64,000 nt of DNA from an uncultured Eubacteriales bacterium. GTDB taxonomy: Bacteria > Bacillota > Clostridia > Oscillospirales > Oscillospiraceae. This document shows positions 53,043 to 60,575 of the stretch, piece by piece; within the stretch, counting starts at the first letter, position 1, and each line of letters begins with the position of its first letter. The notes beneath the pieces were generated by a model. It did no database searches. It was not told the DNA's origin and saw nothing but the letters and a program-made list of their open reading frames with translations. The stretch covers positions 1 to 64,000 of the forward strand of contig UQUO01000008.1 in assembly GCA_900544295.1 (NCBI GenBank), given 5' to 3'. The position numbers and the translations under genes are program-made.

Positions 53043-54116
53043 TTACTGTGTTTTTATGGGCAGATCGACGCAGACCTGCGCGCCGCCGCCCTCGGCGTTG
53101 CCTATGACGAGCCGCCCGCCGTGCCGCGTGACTATCTCGTCGCAGACGGCGAGGCCTATGCCGCTGCCCCGCTCCTTGCCGCGGCCCTTGTAAAAGCGCT
53201 CCTTTACGTGGGGCAGATCCTCGTCCGCAAAGCCCGGGCCGTGGTCGCGCACGCTCACGCGCACGTACTCGCCCTCCACGCCGGAGGTGAGCTCTATCTT
53301 CCTGCCCCGGCGGCCGTATTTCGCGGCGTTGTCAAGGATGTTCAGCAGCACCTGCTTTATACGGGCCGGATCGCCTGTCACGGGCGGGAGCGGTTCCTCC
53401 GCGGGCTCGTAGCCGAGCTCTATGCCGTCGTGCTTCAGAAGCTCGCCGTAGGTGAAGGCGACCTCCTCCAGCAGGGAGTCGAGGTCCACCTCCTGGAGAT
53501 TCAGCGTGAAGCGCCCGTCGCGTATGCGCGTGAACTCCAGAAGCTCCTCGACCATGCCTGTGAGCCGGCCTGCCTCGCAGGAGATTATCTCCACGCCCCT
53601 GCGGGAGTCTCCCTGTATTGCCTCGTCGTACATGAGCGTCTCGCTCCAGCCGGTGATGGCCGTGAGCGGCGTGCGCAGCTCGTGCGAGACGGAGGAGATG
53701 AACTCAGACTGAGTCTTTCCCGCCTCGCCTATCTTCACGGACATGTCGTTGAAAGCGTCCACAAAGCGGCCTATCTCGTCGTCTCGGAGCTTCTCGGCCA
53801 GGGAGCCGTAGCTGCCGTCGGCTATGCGCCGGGCCGTGTCGCCCAGGCCGAGGATGGGGTTCGTCACCCGCTCGCGGAACCAGAGGTTCGACAGCAGCAG
53901 CAGCGCGACCGCGCCCCCGGCGAAGATGCCCGCCCAGGTCACCAGCCCGCAGAGCGCGAAGGCCAGGGTCAGCAGCACGCAGAGGATGGCAGCACAGCTG
54001 AGCACGAGCCACACGCCCTTAAGGCCCCGGAGCGCCTCGGGCCGCTCTCCGCCTGCAAAGCGCTTCGCCGCGGCCAGCGCCCTCGCGGGCAGGCCGGGCC
54101 TTTCCTTTCCGTCCAT
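53043..54116 (-). CDS. Sensor histidine kinase
   Basis: 357 residues. Two membrane helices (about 30-52 and 56-75) with almost no external loop are followed by HAMP, a DHp domain with phospho-acceptor His in SVSHELRTPL, and an ATPase domain with NILDNAAKYG, DHGPGFADEDL and GIGLAV boxes. The near absence of an extracellular domain suggests sensing within the membrane or from a partner. It is 4 bases after the response regulator, forming a two-component pair. Confidence 0.93.
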   Translation of the reverse strand: MDGKERPGLPARALAAAKRFAGGERPEALRGLKGVWLVLSCAAILCVLLTLAFALCGLVTWAGIFAGGAVALLLLSNLWFRERVTNPILGLGDTARRIADGSYGSLAEKLRDDEIGRFVDAFNDMSVKIGEAGKTQSEFISSVSHELRTPLTAITGWSETLMYDEAIQGDSRRGVEIISCEAGRLTGMVEELLEFTRIRDGRFTLNLQEVDLDSLLEEVAFTYGELLKHDGIELGYEPAEEPLPPVTGDPARIKQVLLNILDNAAKYGRRGRKIELTSGVEGEYVRVSVRDHGPGFADEDLPHVKERFYKGRGKERGSGIGLAVCDEIVTRHGGRLVIGNAEGGGAQVCVDLPIKTQ

Positions 54117-54120
54117 CGCC

Positions 54121-54816
54121 TCAGGAGCCCCACTTGTAGCCGTAGCCCCAGATGGTGGTGATGTATTCCGGCGCCGTCGGTGTGTCCTCTATCTTGATGC
54201 GCAGGCGGCGGATGTTCACGTCCACTATCTTGAGCTCGCCCTTGTAGTCCGCGCCCCAGACGTTCTCAAGGATGTCCTCGCGCGAGAGCGCCTTGCCCGG
54301 GTTCTCCATGAAGAGCTTCATGATGGAATACTCCGTCTGCGTCAGCTTCACGCGCTGGCCGTTCTTGTCCAGAGTGCGGTTGCGGGGATTGAGCAGGAAG
54401 GGCCCGCTCTCCAGCTCCGGCTCCTCCGGCTCCTGGTTCGCGCCCACGCGGCGGTAGAGCGCGTCCACGCGCGCCAGCAGCTCCGCGGGGGAGAAGGGCT
54501 TCGTGACGTAGTCGTCCGCGCCCGTCATGAGGCCCGTGACCTTGTCCATCTCCTGCCCCAGCGCCGTGAGCATGATTATGCCCATCTTCGAGCCGGAGGC
54601 CCGGATGCTGCGGCAGATCTCAAAGCCGTCTATGTCCGGGAGCATGACGTCCAGCAGCGCCACGCCAATGTCGTCGTTTTCCGCGAGCAGGCGCAGCGCC
54701 TCCTCGCCCGTGGCCGCCTCTATAGGCTCGTAGCCCGAGCGCCGGAGATTTATGACGACAAAGCTGCGGATGCCGGCTTCGTCCTCGAGGACCAGTATCT
54801 TTTTGATGTCGTCCAC
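54121..54816 (-). CDS. OmpR/PhoB-type response regulator
   Basis: 231 residues. The receiver has acidic residues in LEDEAG, the phospho-acceptor Asp in VALLDVMLPDIDG and Lys in TKPFSP. A winged-helix output domain (TQTEYSIMKLFMENPGKALSREDIL) follows at about 140-230. It partners the kinase downstream. A likely extended -10 promoter is at 54861-54869. Confidence 0.95.
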   Translation of the reverse strand: MDDIKKILVLEDEAGIRSFVVINLRRSGYEPIEAATGEEALRLLAENDDIGVALLDVMLPDIDGFEICRSIRASGSKMGIIMLTALGQEMDKVTGLMTGADDYVTKPFSPAELLARVDALYRRVGANQEPEEPELESGPFLLNPRNRTLDKNGQRVKLTQTEYSIMKLFMENPGKALSREDILENVWGADYKGELKIVDVNIRRLRIKIEDTPTAPEYITTIWGYGYKWGS

Positions 54817-54860
54817 GCCCCTTTCGTGAGCAGTTTTCCTCTCAAAAATTTAGCCTCAAC

Positions 54861-54869
54861 ATTATAGCA
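54861..54869 (-). promoter_or_regulatory. Extended -10 promoter of the two-component operon
   Basis: On the minus strand TGCTATAAT, a TGn extended -10 with a consensus hexamer, about 45 bases before the response regulator. The -35 is weak. Confidence 0.5.
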
Positions 54870-54971
54870 CAGTATTTGCAATAGTGGTAGCATGAGATTA
54901 CAAAATGTAGTATAATTTGTGGCGAAGCGGTGAAAATTCGGAGAAATGCACTATTGAGGGGAGCGGTGGAC

Positions 54972-55541
54972 GTGTTAATTCTCTATTCGGACACGAGGGG
55001 GCTGGACGAGGGGCGCGCGCTTTGCCGGGGGCGGAGCCGGGCGCCGGGCAGCGCCTTCGCCTACTCGCTGCTTTTCCGCGCCCTGGAGCTGTGGCAGGGG
55101 GCTCGGGAGCTGCCCGAGGCGGCGATCGATGCGCGCGGCAAGCCGTTTTTTCCTGAGCGTCCGGACTGGCACTTTTCGCTCAGCCACACGCGGGGCTTTG
55201 TGCTGGCGGCGGTGTCGGCCTCGCCGGTGGGCGCAGACGTGCAGCTGCGGGACGGCCGGGGCGAGCGCCTGGCGGAGCGGCTGATGTCTGAGCGGGAGCG
55301 GGAGGACTTCGACTTCTACGAGCTCTGGAGCCTGCGGGAGAGCCTCTACAAGCTGACGGGGGAGGGCGGCCTGCGCGACATGCGCTTCGAGCGCCGGGGC
55401 GGGCTCATCGTCCCGCCGAAGGCGGGGGCGTTCTGCCGAGTTTACGCCGACATCCCCGGCTGCGCCGCCGCGGCCGCAAGCTGCGCGGAGCCCCTGCCCG
55501 AGCGCCTCATCCGCGTGGAGGGCGAAAAAATCTGCACTTGA
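54972..55541 (+). CDS. 4-prime-phosphopantetheinyl transferase superfamily protein
   Basis: 189 residues of the Sfp/AcpT superfamily, which transfers phosphopantetheine from CoA to carrier proteins. Landmarks are DWHFSLSHTRGFVLAAVS, GADVQLRD (Mg site, with Gln replacing the usual Glu) and WSLRESLYKLTG (usually WxxKEAxxK). GTG at 54972 is chosen because GAGGGGAG lies 8 bases upstream. GTG codons at 54930 and 54966 fit less well. No carrier-protein gene is adjacent. Confidence 0.82.
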   Translation: MLILYSDTRGLDEGRALCRGRSRAPGSAFAYSLLFRALELWQGARELPEAAIDARGKPFFPERPDWHFSLSHTRGFVLAAVSASPVGADVQLRDGRGERLAERLMSEREREDFDFYELWSLRESLYKLTGEGGLRDMRFERRGGLIVPPKAGAFCRVYADIPGCAAAAASCAEPLPERLIRVEGEKICT

Positions 55542-55566
55542 AAAGCCGCGCGGCGTAGGCTATAAT
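55538..55566 (+). promoter_or_regulatory. Promoter of tRNA-Leu
   Basis: TTGAAA (55538-55543), 17 bp spacer, consensus TATAAT (55561-55566), 11 bases before the tRNA. It overlaps the end of the preceding gene. Confidence 0.85.
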
Positions 55567-55576
55567 TATAATCCAC

Positions 55577-55661
55577 GCCGGTGTGGCGAAATTGGCAGAC
55601 GCACCGCACTCAAAATGCGGCGGAGCGATCCATGCCGGTTCGAGTCCGGCCACCGGCACCA
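55577..55661 (+). tRNA. tRNA-Leu (CAA)
   Basis: 85 nucleotides including an encoded CCA. The acceptor stem is GCCGGTG / CACCGGC. The anticodon stem CCGCA / TGCGG holds the loop CTCAAAA with anticodon CAA. A long variable arm and the T arm GGTTCGAGTCC are present, as for class II tRNA-Leu. Confidence 0.97.
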
Positions 55662-55663
55662 TG

Positions 55664-55696
55664 AAGGGTTGACAAAAAAGATGTCAACCCTTTTTT
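55664..55696 (+). terminator. Terminator of tRNA-Leu
   Basis: 9 bp stem GGGTTGACA / TGTCAACCC followed by TTTTTT, starting 5 bases after the tRNA. Confidence 0.9.
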
Positions 55697-55724
55697 CTTA
55701 GTATTCATGCGGGTTTGCGGGCTT

Positions 55725-55767
55725 TTGGACAGAAAATCCGAAAAACGGTTTTACCGTGGATGTCCAA
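55725..55767 (+). other. Nested stem structure of unknown role
   Basis: Arms TTGGACA (55725-55731) / TGTCCAA (55761-55767), TCC / GGA, and ACGGT / ACCGT closed by a TTT loop stack into one interrupted hairpin. It could be a recombination or RNA structure at the element edge. Confidence 0.4.
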
Positions 55768-55792
55768 GGCAAAATCCGCAGCGAAACCCCAC

Positions 55793-55840
55793 AAGCGGGG
55801 CCTCCGCCTGATTTTTCAGGCCGGAGGCCCCGCTTTTTTT
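55793..55840 (+). terminator. Strong terminator in element remnant
   Basis: Long G+C stem (AAGCGGGGCCTCCG... and complement, about 18 bp with one bulge), ATTTTT loop, then seven T. No gene ends just before it, so the gene it served has probably been lost. Confidence 0.8.
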
Positions 55841-56132
55841 CGTTCTGCGTCCCTTTTCCCCGTTGTCGGAAGTGTAGAAGTTTCCGGCAGGTTCATAGAT
55901 AGATTGACAAAAGCCCAAAACGGCTCAACTCAAGCCCTCAAAATACAAGGGGGTAGTGCGCCCTTTTTCAGAAACTCCCCGGCTGGCAGGCCAGGGCGGT
56001 TTTTTGCGCTTCCCCCCTCTCACACTCTCCCCCCTAAATACTTTACCAGCTGGGAAAGAACAAGATACGCTTCGCTCTTAACCAGCAGGAAACCAAGTTT
56101 TCAACAACAGCCAAGAAAGGATGAGCAAAACC
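55841..56132. other. Spacer upstream of parM-like gene
   Basis: No gene seen. There is a TTGACA at 55903-55908 without a good -10. Pyrimidine-rich repeats CTCCCCCC / CTCTCACACTCTCCCCCC near 56007-56035 are a candidate centromere-like (parC) region for ParR, as inference only. Confidence 0.3.
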
Positions 56133-57053
56133 ATGAACATCGGCATCGACCATGGCTACTACGCTATCAAGACCCGGCATTTTTCTTTCCCAGCCGGTAT
56201 CACCGCCTATTCCCATGAACCCTACACCCTGCAGAACACCCTGGAGTACGGTGGAAAGTTCTTCGTGTGCGGGACCGGCAGACAGCCGATCCTGCGAAAC
56301 AAGATGGAGAACGAGAACTACTACCTGCTGACCCTTGTGGCCATCGCCAAAGAAATCCAGCAGCGGGGCGCCAAGACGGAGTGTTCCGTCACCATCGCAG
56401 CCGGCCTCCCTCTGGCTGGGTTTGGCCGGGAAAAGAAGTCTTTCCGGGAGTACCTTCGCCCTTCTTCCCAGCCGGTAAGCTTCCAGTTCGAGGGCATCCC
56501 CTACAAAGTGACCGTCGAGGATGTGAAGCTGTTCCCACAGGGGTATTCCGCCCTGATGATCCACCCGGAACTCCTCCAGAACGAGCCCTCCGTCCTGCTC
56601 ATGGACATCGGCGGCTGGACGGTGGACCTGATGCGTCTGGACAACAATGTTCCCAACGCCGCCACCTGCCGGAGCCTGGAACTGGGGATGATCCGCTGCA
56701 TCGACGAGGTGAAAGAACAGATTCGCCGGGATGTGGGGCTGTCCGTTACCGACGCCCAGGTGGAACGAGTGCTGTCGGGAAAGCCCTGCAGCATGGACGA
56801 GGACGCCCGCGGCATCATCCAGAAGCAGGGCCGCCTCTACACCGAGCGCCTTCTCTCGGCAGCCATGGAAGCAGGGTTTGACCTCAAGGCCATCCCGGTG
56901 GTGATGCTGGGCGGCGGCGCAGCGGTGGTCAAGCGCAACGTCGCCCCCCAGGACGGCCTGTGTCGGGTTTTTGCCCTTTTAGACGACCGTGTAAACGCCG
57001 AAGGATTCGAGCGGATTTTGGGGCGTTTGTCGGGCGGTGTGGGCAAAGGATGA
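56133..57053 (+). CDS. ParM/StbA-like actin family protein
   Basis: 306 residues. The actin-fold landmarks are NIGIDHGYYAIKT (phosphate 1), LLMDIGGWTVDLMRL (phosphate 2, about 155) and VVMLGGGAAVV (adenosine loop, about 255). ParM filaments push plasmid copies apart. ATG 56133 is preferred, with AAAGGA upstream. An in-frame ATG at 56121 abuts that site. The stop overlaps the next gene (ATGA). On a chromosome such genes usually mark plasmid-like or integrative elements. Confidence 0.85.
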   Translation: MNIGIDHGYYAIKTRHFSFPAGITAYSHEPYTLQNTLEYGGKFFVCGTGRQPILRNKMENENYYLLTLVAIAKEIQQRGAKTECSVTIAAGLPLAGFGREKKSFREYLRPSSQPVSFQFEGIPYKVTVEDVKLFPQGYSALMIHPELLQNEPSVLLMDIGGWTVDLMRLDNNVPNAATCRSLELGMIRCIDEVKEQIRRDVGLSVTDAQVERVLSGKPCSMDEDARGIIQKQGRLYTERLLSAAMEAGFDLKAIPVVMLGGGAAVVKRNVAPQDGLCRVFALLDDRVNAEGFERILGRLSGGVGKG

Positions 57054-57325
57054 GCAGGCCCCTTTTTATGTTCCGCCCAAACCTCCAGAATGAGGACCAC
57101 CGCCGGGCATGGGCCCTGCTGCAGTCTGTGCCGGAAGGCCAGAAAAGCGCCTTCCTGGTGAAAGCGATTCTGGACAGCGCCAGGCAGGACGCCTTGGAGT
57201 CCACCCTGCGCCGCATCCTGCGGGAAGAACTTCAGGCTGCCCCTTCCCAGCCAGTGCGGCAGCCGGAGGAAACCATCCCACTGGAGATGCTCGGCTTTCT
57301 CAACACCCTCATGGATGACGGGTGA
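57050..57325 (+). CDS. Putative ParR-like partner protein
   Basis: 91 residues. It starts MSRPLFMFRPNLQNEDHRRA, then LLQSVPEGQKSAFLVKAIL, a ribbon-helix-helix-like arrangement typical of ParR-type adaptors, followed by an Arg/Glu-rich tail. The ATG overlaps the parM stop by 4 bases and GGGCAAAGG precedes it. Assignment rests mostly on position and size. Confidence 0.65.
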   Translation: MSRPLFMFRPNLQNEDHRRAWALLQSVPEGQKSAFLVKAILDSARQDALESTLRRILREELQAAPSQPVRQPEETIPLEMLGFLNTLMDDG

Positions 57326-57371
57326 AATCCCCCAAAGCAGCCCCCTGCATAGCCGTTATTGCTTGTGACGT

Positions 57372-57821
57372 ATGTACAACAAGCTGCTGGATAATAAAAA
57401 TCTCATCCTAAGAGTAATGCTGGCACAGCTGATAGAACTTCAAAGCAAGACCACCTTTGCAAGGCCAGAAATCGTAGACTTAAATCAAAAAATTTCCGAC
57501 TTAGCCAGGCAGAATCATTCACTCTCCAGGTTACAGGCCAAAGGGTGCATTGACTCTGCCATTTTTATAGAGCGTAGCAACCGCAATAATAAACTGATTG
57601 AAGAACTACGGTTTGAATTGCGCCAGCTTCAAGAGCCAGACCGTGTCAGTGAAACAATCGATCAAACGAATTTTTTGCTGGATCTTCTTGATGATGCCCA
57701 ACCCATGCTGGAGTTTGAACCTTCCATATTTAAGAGCATGATAAAAGAGATTACCGTCTATCCTGAAAAGTTCTCTTTTGTCCTTTCCAATGGGCTGGTT
57801 CTTTGCGAAATGAGGCGATAG
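57372..57821 (+). pseudogene. C-terminal fragment of a serine recombinase
   Basis: 149 residues matching the coiled-coil and C-terminal end of small-element serine recombinases: LNQKISDLARQNHSLSRLQAKG, ELRFELRQLQ, then FKSMIKEITVYPEKFSFVLSNGL. The resolvase catalytic domain and zinc ribbon are absent, there is no ribosome binding site, and an in-frame TGA lies just upstream. It differs from the recombinase at 43380-44948. Confidence 0.8.
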
Positions 57822-58050
57822 ACATGAAAATGTACCTCCAATAAGATTCAAACATTCTGTTAAAGATAGAAAAAGGCGATACCTGGTTGTGAAAACCAAG
57901 TATCGCCAATTTTTCTTGTCGCACTCCTGTACGGCAGCTACCCTATGTCAGTAATGTTCTCATACTGTCTTATTGGAAACTACCCTTGGGGCGCTTTTTT
58001 GTTTTTCCCCGCTCTGGGGGCGCCCCGCGGCAGACAGAATACGACAGAAA
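57822..58050. other. Non-coding region with element-end sequence
   Basis: ATACTGTCTTATTGGA (57962-57977) and GGGCGCTTTTT (57989-57999) closely match 44980-45018. No gene was supported. Confidence 0.5.
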
Positions 58051-58083
58051 ACACCATTCGGCAATTTGTCGAATGGTGTCGAT
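58051..58083. promoter_or_regulatory. 0A boxes within an inverted repeat upstream of spo0A
   Basis: TGTCGAA (58067-58073) matches the Spo0A box, and TGTCGAT (58077-58083) lies one helical turn away. They overlap a perfect inverted repeat ACACCATTCG (58051-58060) / CGAATGGTGT (58070-58079). The sites are about 45 bases upstream of the -35 box, fitting autoregulation. Confidence 0.6.
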
Positions 58084-58123
58084 TTATGTAAACAAAAAAT
58101 TGCCTTAATCATGCAGCTTTATA

Positions 58124-58152
58124 TTGCAATATCGGCGGCATTGTGCTAAATT
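58124..58152 (+). promoter_or_regulatory. Candidate promoter of spo0A
   Basis: TTGCAA (58124-58129), 17 bp spacer, TAAATT (58147-58152), about 80 bases before the start codon. Confidence 0.6.
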
Positions 58153-58230
58153 ATTACTACAAAAGCGGCTTTCCTGCTCAAAAATATAGATTGCAGTCCG
58201 TGATTTGTAATAATAACGGAGGTTTTGATT

Positions 58231-59013
58231 ATGGAAACCAAAACGCGCGTTCTTATCGCAGAGCCCGGAGAGGACTTGAGACATTTGCTGGCAGCTCACA
58301 TTGAGGAAGACGAGGGCATGGAGCTTGCCGGCGCGGCGGGCGACGGCGAGGAAGCGCTGGAGCTCGTCTCGCGTCTGCGCCCGGACGTGCTGCTGACGGA
58401 GCTGATGCTTCCGAAGCTGGACGGGCTCAGCCTGCTGCGCCGTGTGGCGGAGGCCAGCCCCGGCACCCGCTGCGTAGTGGTCTCCGGCTTCTGGAACGAG
58501 CGGGTCATCGCGGAGTGCTCGGAGCTTGGGGTCTGCTACTTCATCCCGAAACCCTGCGACGCGGCCTCGGTGCTCTCGAATATCCGGCAGCTCACCGCCG
58601 CGAAGCGGCCCCAGGCGGCGCGCATGCCCGTCGCCGCGCCGTACAGCGAGCCCAGCCTTGAGGCCATGGTCACGGACATCATCCACGAGATAGGCGTCCC
58701 CGCGCACATAAAGGGCTACCAGTATCTGCGCGAGGCCATCCTCATCACGATAAACGACATGGACGCCATAAATGCCGTGACGAAGGTCCTCTATCCCGCC
58801 GTGGCGCGCAAGTTCTCGACCACGCCCTCCCGCGTCGAGCGCGCTATCCGCCACGCCATCGAAGTAGCCTGGGACAGGGGCGACATTGAAACGCTGCAAA
58901 AGTTCTTCGGATATACGGTTTCCAACATAAAGGGCAAGCCCACGAACTCCGAGTTCATCGCCATGATAGCCGACTGCATGAGCCTGCGTCGGAAAGCCGC
59001 GGCGGTCAACTGA
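58231..59013 (+). CDS. spo0A: Spo0A sporulation regulator with altered receiver phosphosite
   Basis: 260 residues. The C-terminal output domain is well conserved ([20 protein letters not shown]...[18 protein letters not shown]...[19 protein letters not shown]), which fixes the identity. In the receiver, the phosphorylated Asp (DVLVLDIIMP in Bacillus) is Glu57 here ([10 protein letters not shown], codon 58399-58401). The acidic pair near residue 11 reads EP instead of DD, while Lys of the KP motif is kept. ATG 58231 follows GGAGG by 8 bases; a TTG at 58225 is disfavoured. It may act without phosphorylation. Upstream spoIVB, the usual neighbour, is absent. Confidence 0.95.
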   Translation: METKTRVLIAEPGEDLRHLLAAHIEEDEGMELAGAAGDGEEALELVSRLRPDVLLTELMLPKLDGLSLLRRVAEASPGTRCVVVSGFWNERVIAECSELGVCYFIPKPCDAASVLSNIRQLTAAKRPQAARMPVAAPYSEPSLEAMVTDIIHEIGVPAHIKGYQYLREAILITINDMDAINAVTKVLYPAVARKFSTTPSRVERAIRHAIEVAWDRGDIETLQKFFGYTVSNIKGKPTNSEFIAMIADCMSLRRKAAAVN

Positions 59014-59025
59014 ATACATCCCGGG

Positions 59026-59055
59026 AAGCGCCGCGGCGAGAGCCGCGGCGCTTTT
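59026..59055 (+). terminator. Terminator of spo0A
   Basis: Perfect 10 bp stem GCGCCGCGGC / GCCGCGGCGC, GAGA loop, TTTT. Confidence 0.88.
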
Positions 59056-59116
59056 CTGCCTTTTTCGCGCCCGCGGCGGCTTATAATTGCCGGGCCTTTG
59101 AAAGGAGGTACCGACT

Positions 59117-59731
59117 ATGAAGCAGCTTTTATCAGTCTGCGCGGGGCCGCTCTCGGCCCTCATGGCGGCGCTGGCGCTCTGCGCCCCCCTGCACCGGGCC
59201 GTGGACGCCGGCATAGACCCCGCGACAGACTATGGCGAAGCGATGATAGACGCCGCAGCCGCGGGGGACGAGGAGGCCGGGCGCGCCGCCGAGGCCGCCC
59301 GGAACGAGAAAATAGAGCTCCTCGGCCTCGACGAGGAGGAGATAAGCTATGACGACCTAGCGCTGCTCGCCAAGGTGATACATACCGAGGCGGGCAGCGC
59401 CTGGCTTTCGATGGAGTGGAAGATGGCCGTGGGCGAGGTGCTCCTGAACCGGGTGGCCTCTCCGGAGTTTCCGGACACGCTCCGGGACTGCGCCTTCCAG
59501 CCGGGGCAGTACACGGCTGCCGACGAGGGCTGGTTTGAGGTGCTGCTCCCCTTCCGCGACTGCGTGGAGGCCGCCTTCCGGCTGCTCTCGGGCGAACGGG
59601 TGCTGCGCGACTCTTCCGTGGTCTTCCAGTCCGGCGGCGTGCAGGGCGGCGGCGTCGCGCTCGAACTTACTGACAGCGTCTACGGCAGCGTGTACTTCTG
59701 CTATACCTCCCGTCCGGAGCTCTACGGCTGA
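59117..59731 (+). CDS. SleB/CwlJ-type cell wall hydrolase
   Basis: 204 residues. A signal-like hydrophobic start (LLSVCAGPLSALMAALALCA) and a charged spacer precede a hydrolase_2 domain: LALLAKVIHTEAGSAWLSMEWK with the catalytic Glu, then VGEVLLNRVASPEFPDTL and VVFQSGGVQ. The family cleaves spore cortex or vegetative peptidoglycan. GGAGG precedes the ATG. It follows spo0A but has its own space, so it is probably a separate transcript. Cortex specificity is not provable here. Confidence 0.88.
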   Translation: MKQLLSVCAGPLSALMAALALCAPLHRAVDAGIDPATDYGEAMIDAAAAGDEEAGRAAEAARNEKIELLGLDEEEISYDDLALLAKVIHTEAGSAWLSMEWKMAVGEVLLNRVASPEFPDTLRDCAFQPGQYTAADEGWFEVLLPFRDCVEAAFRLLSGERVLRDSSVVFQSGGVQGGGVALELTDSVYGSVYFCYTSRPELYG

Positions 59732-59774
59732 GTTTTACTAAATATTGAAGAAAAAAATGAAGAATTGAATTGTG

Positions 59775-59823
59775 CGCCCCTCTCTGTTGTGGTAAACTAT
59801 GCTCTGTCTTACAGAGAGGGGCG
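59775..59823 (+). promoter_or_regulatory. Inverted repeat covering the DUF5058 ribosome binding site
   Basis: Perfect 13-base arms CGCCCCTCTCTGT (59775-59787) and complement (59811-59823), 23-base spacer. The right arm contains AGAGAGGGG, the only Shine-Dalgarno-like sequence before the gene, so the RNA hairpin would hide it. Confidence 0.6.
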
Positions 59824-59833
59824 TGTTTTCACC

Positions 59834-60562
59834 TTGTTTGATCCAAACAACACATTTATGTACTGCCTCGTGGCCGTGGTGATAATCTTTGTCATTGCCA
59901 TGTCCGTCAGGTTCATAGTCCTCGCCTGGAAGCGGGCGAGGAAGCTGGGCATCAGCACACAGGTGCTCCGGCGCACCGCCATGTCGGCGGCGGTTTTCAC
60001 GGTGGTCCCGGCCATCTCCATATTGCTGGGCGTCATCGCGCTGTCGAAGGCGCTGGGCTTCCCGCTGCCCTGGCTGCGGCTGTCCGTCATCGGCGCGCTT
60101 ACATACGAGACTCCCGCGGCGGCCTCGGCCGCCCAGGCCGTGGGCACGGATCTGAGCCAGCTCATCACTGAGCCCCGTGTCTTCGCCGCCATCGCCTGGG
60201 TCATGACGCTCGGCATAGTCCCCGGCACCATCCTGGTCCCCGCCTTCGGCAAGAAGATAGAAAACGGCATCATGCGCATCCGCTCAAAGGACGAGAAGTG
60301 GGGCGGTCTCTTCATGTCCGCTCTGTTTTTGGGCATGATAAGCGCCTTTCTCGGCATGGTGTTCGGCACCATCCGCGAGGGGCTCCGGGGCTGGATACCC
60401 TTTTTCGTCATGGTCGTCTCAGCCATTCTGATGTGCGTGTGCGCCCTGTTCGTGAAGGTGCTCAAGTGGAAGTGGATGGAGCAGTACGCCCTGCCCCTGA
60501 GCATGCTGGGCGGCATGTTCCTGGCCATACCCATCACGAACCTTGTGGACAGTCTGGTGTAA
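59834..60562 (+). CDS. DUF5058 family membrane protein
   Basis: 242 residues with about six or seven membrane helices, starting LFDPNNTFMYCLVAVVIIFVI. The family is described in Firmicutes next to peptidase genes, with no proven function. A transporter role is likely. TTG 59834 is chosen because it places GAGAGGGG upstream and gives the usual N-terminus. The frame extends to 59765, and ATG 59858 is another possibility. It is 13 bases before a second membrane-protein gene. Confidence 0.82.
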   Translation: MFDPNNTFMYCLVAVVIIFVIAMSVRFIVLAWKRARKLGISTQVLRRTAMSAAVFTVVPAISILLGVIALSKALGFPLPWLRLSVIGALTYETPAAASAAQAVGTDLSQLITEPRVFAAIAWVMTLGIVPGTILVPAFGKKIENGIMRIRSKDEKWGGLFMSALFLGMISAFLGMVFGTIREGLRGWIPFFVMVVSAILMCVCALFVKVLKWKWMEQYALPLSMLGGMFLAIPITNLVDSLV

Positions 60563-60575
60563 GGAGGCGGGCAAA

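Larger units (their letters stand above)
55697..57999. mobile_element. Mobile-element remnant between tRNA-Leu and spo0A
   Basis: Contains ParM- and ParR-like genes, a serine recombinase tail and an element-end sequence, but no replication, transfer or complete integrase gene. It lies directly after a tRNA gene, a common insertion place, although no repeat of the tRNA 3-prime end was found at the far side. Limits are approximate. Confidence 0.65.

Noticed and set aside
55577..57999. Direct repeat of the tRNA-Leu 3-prime end as an attachment site
   Set aside because: The T-arm and acceptor sequence was not seen again at the right side of the element remnant.
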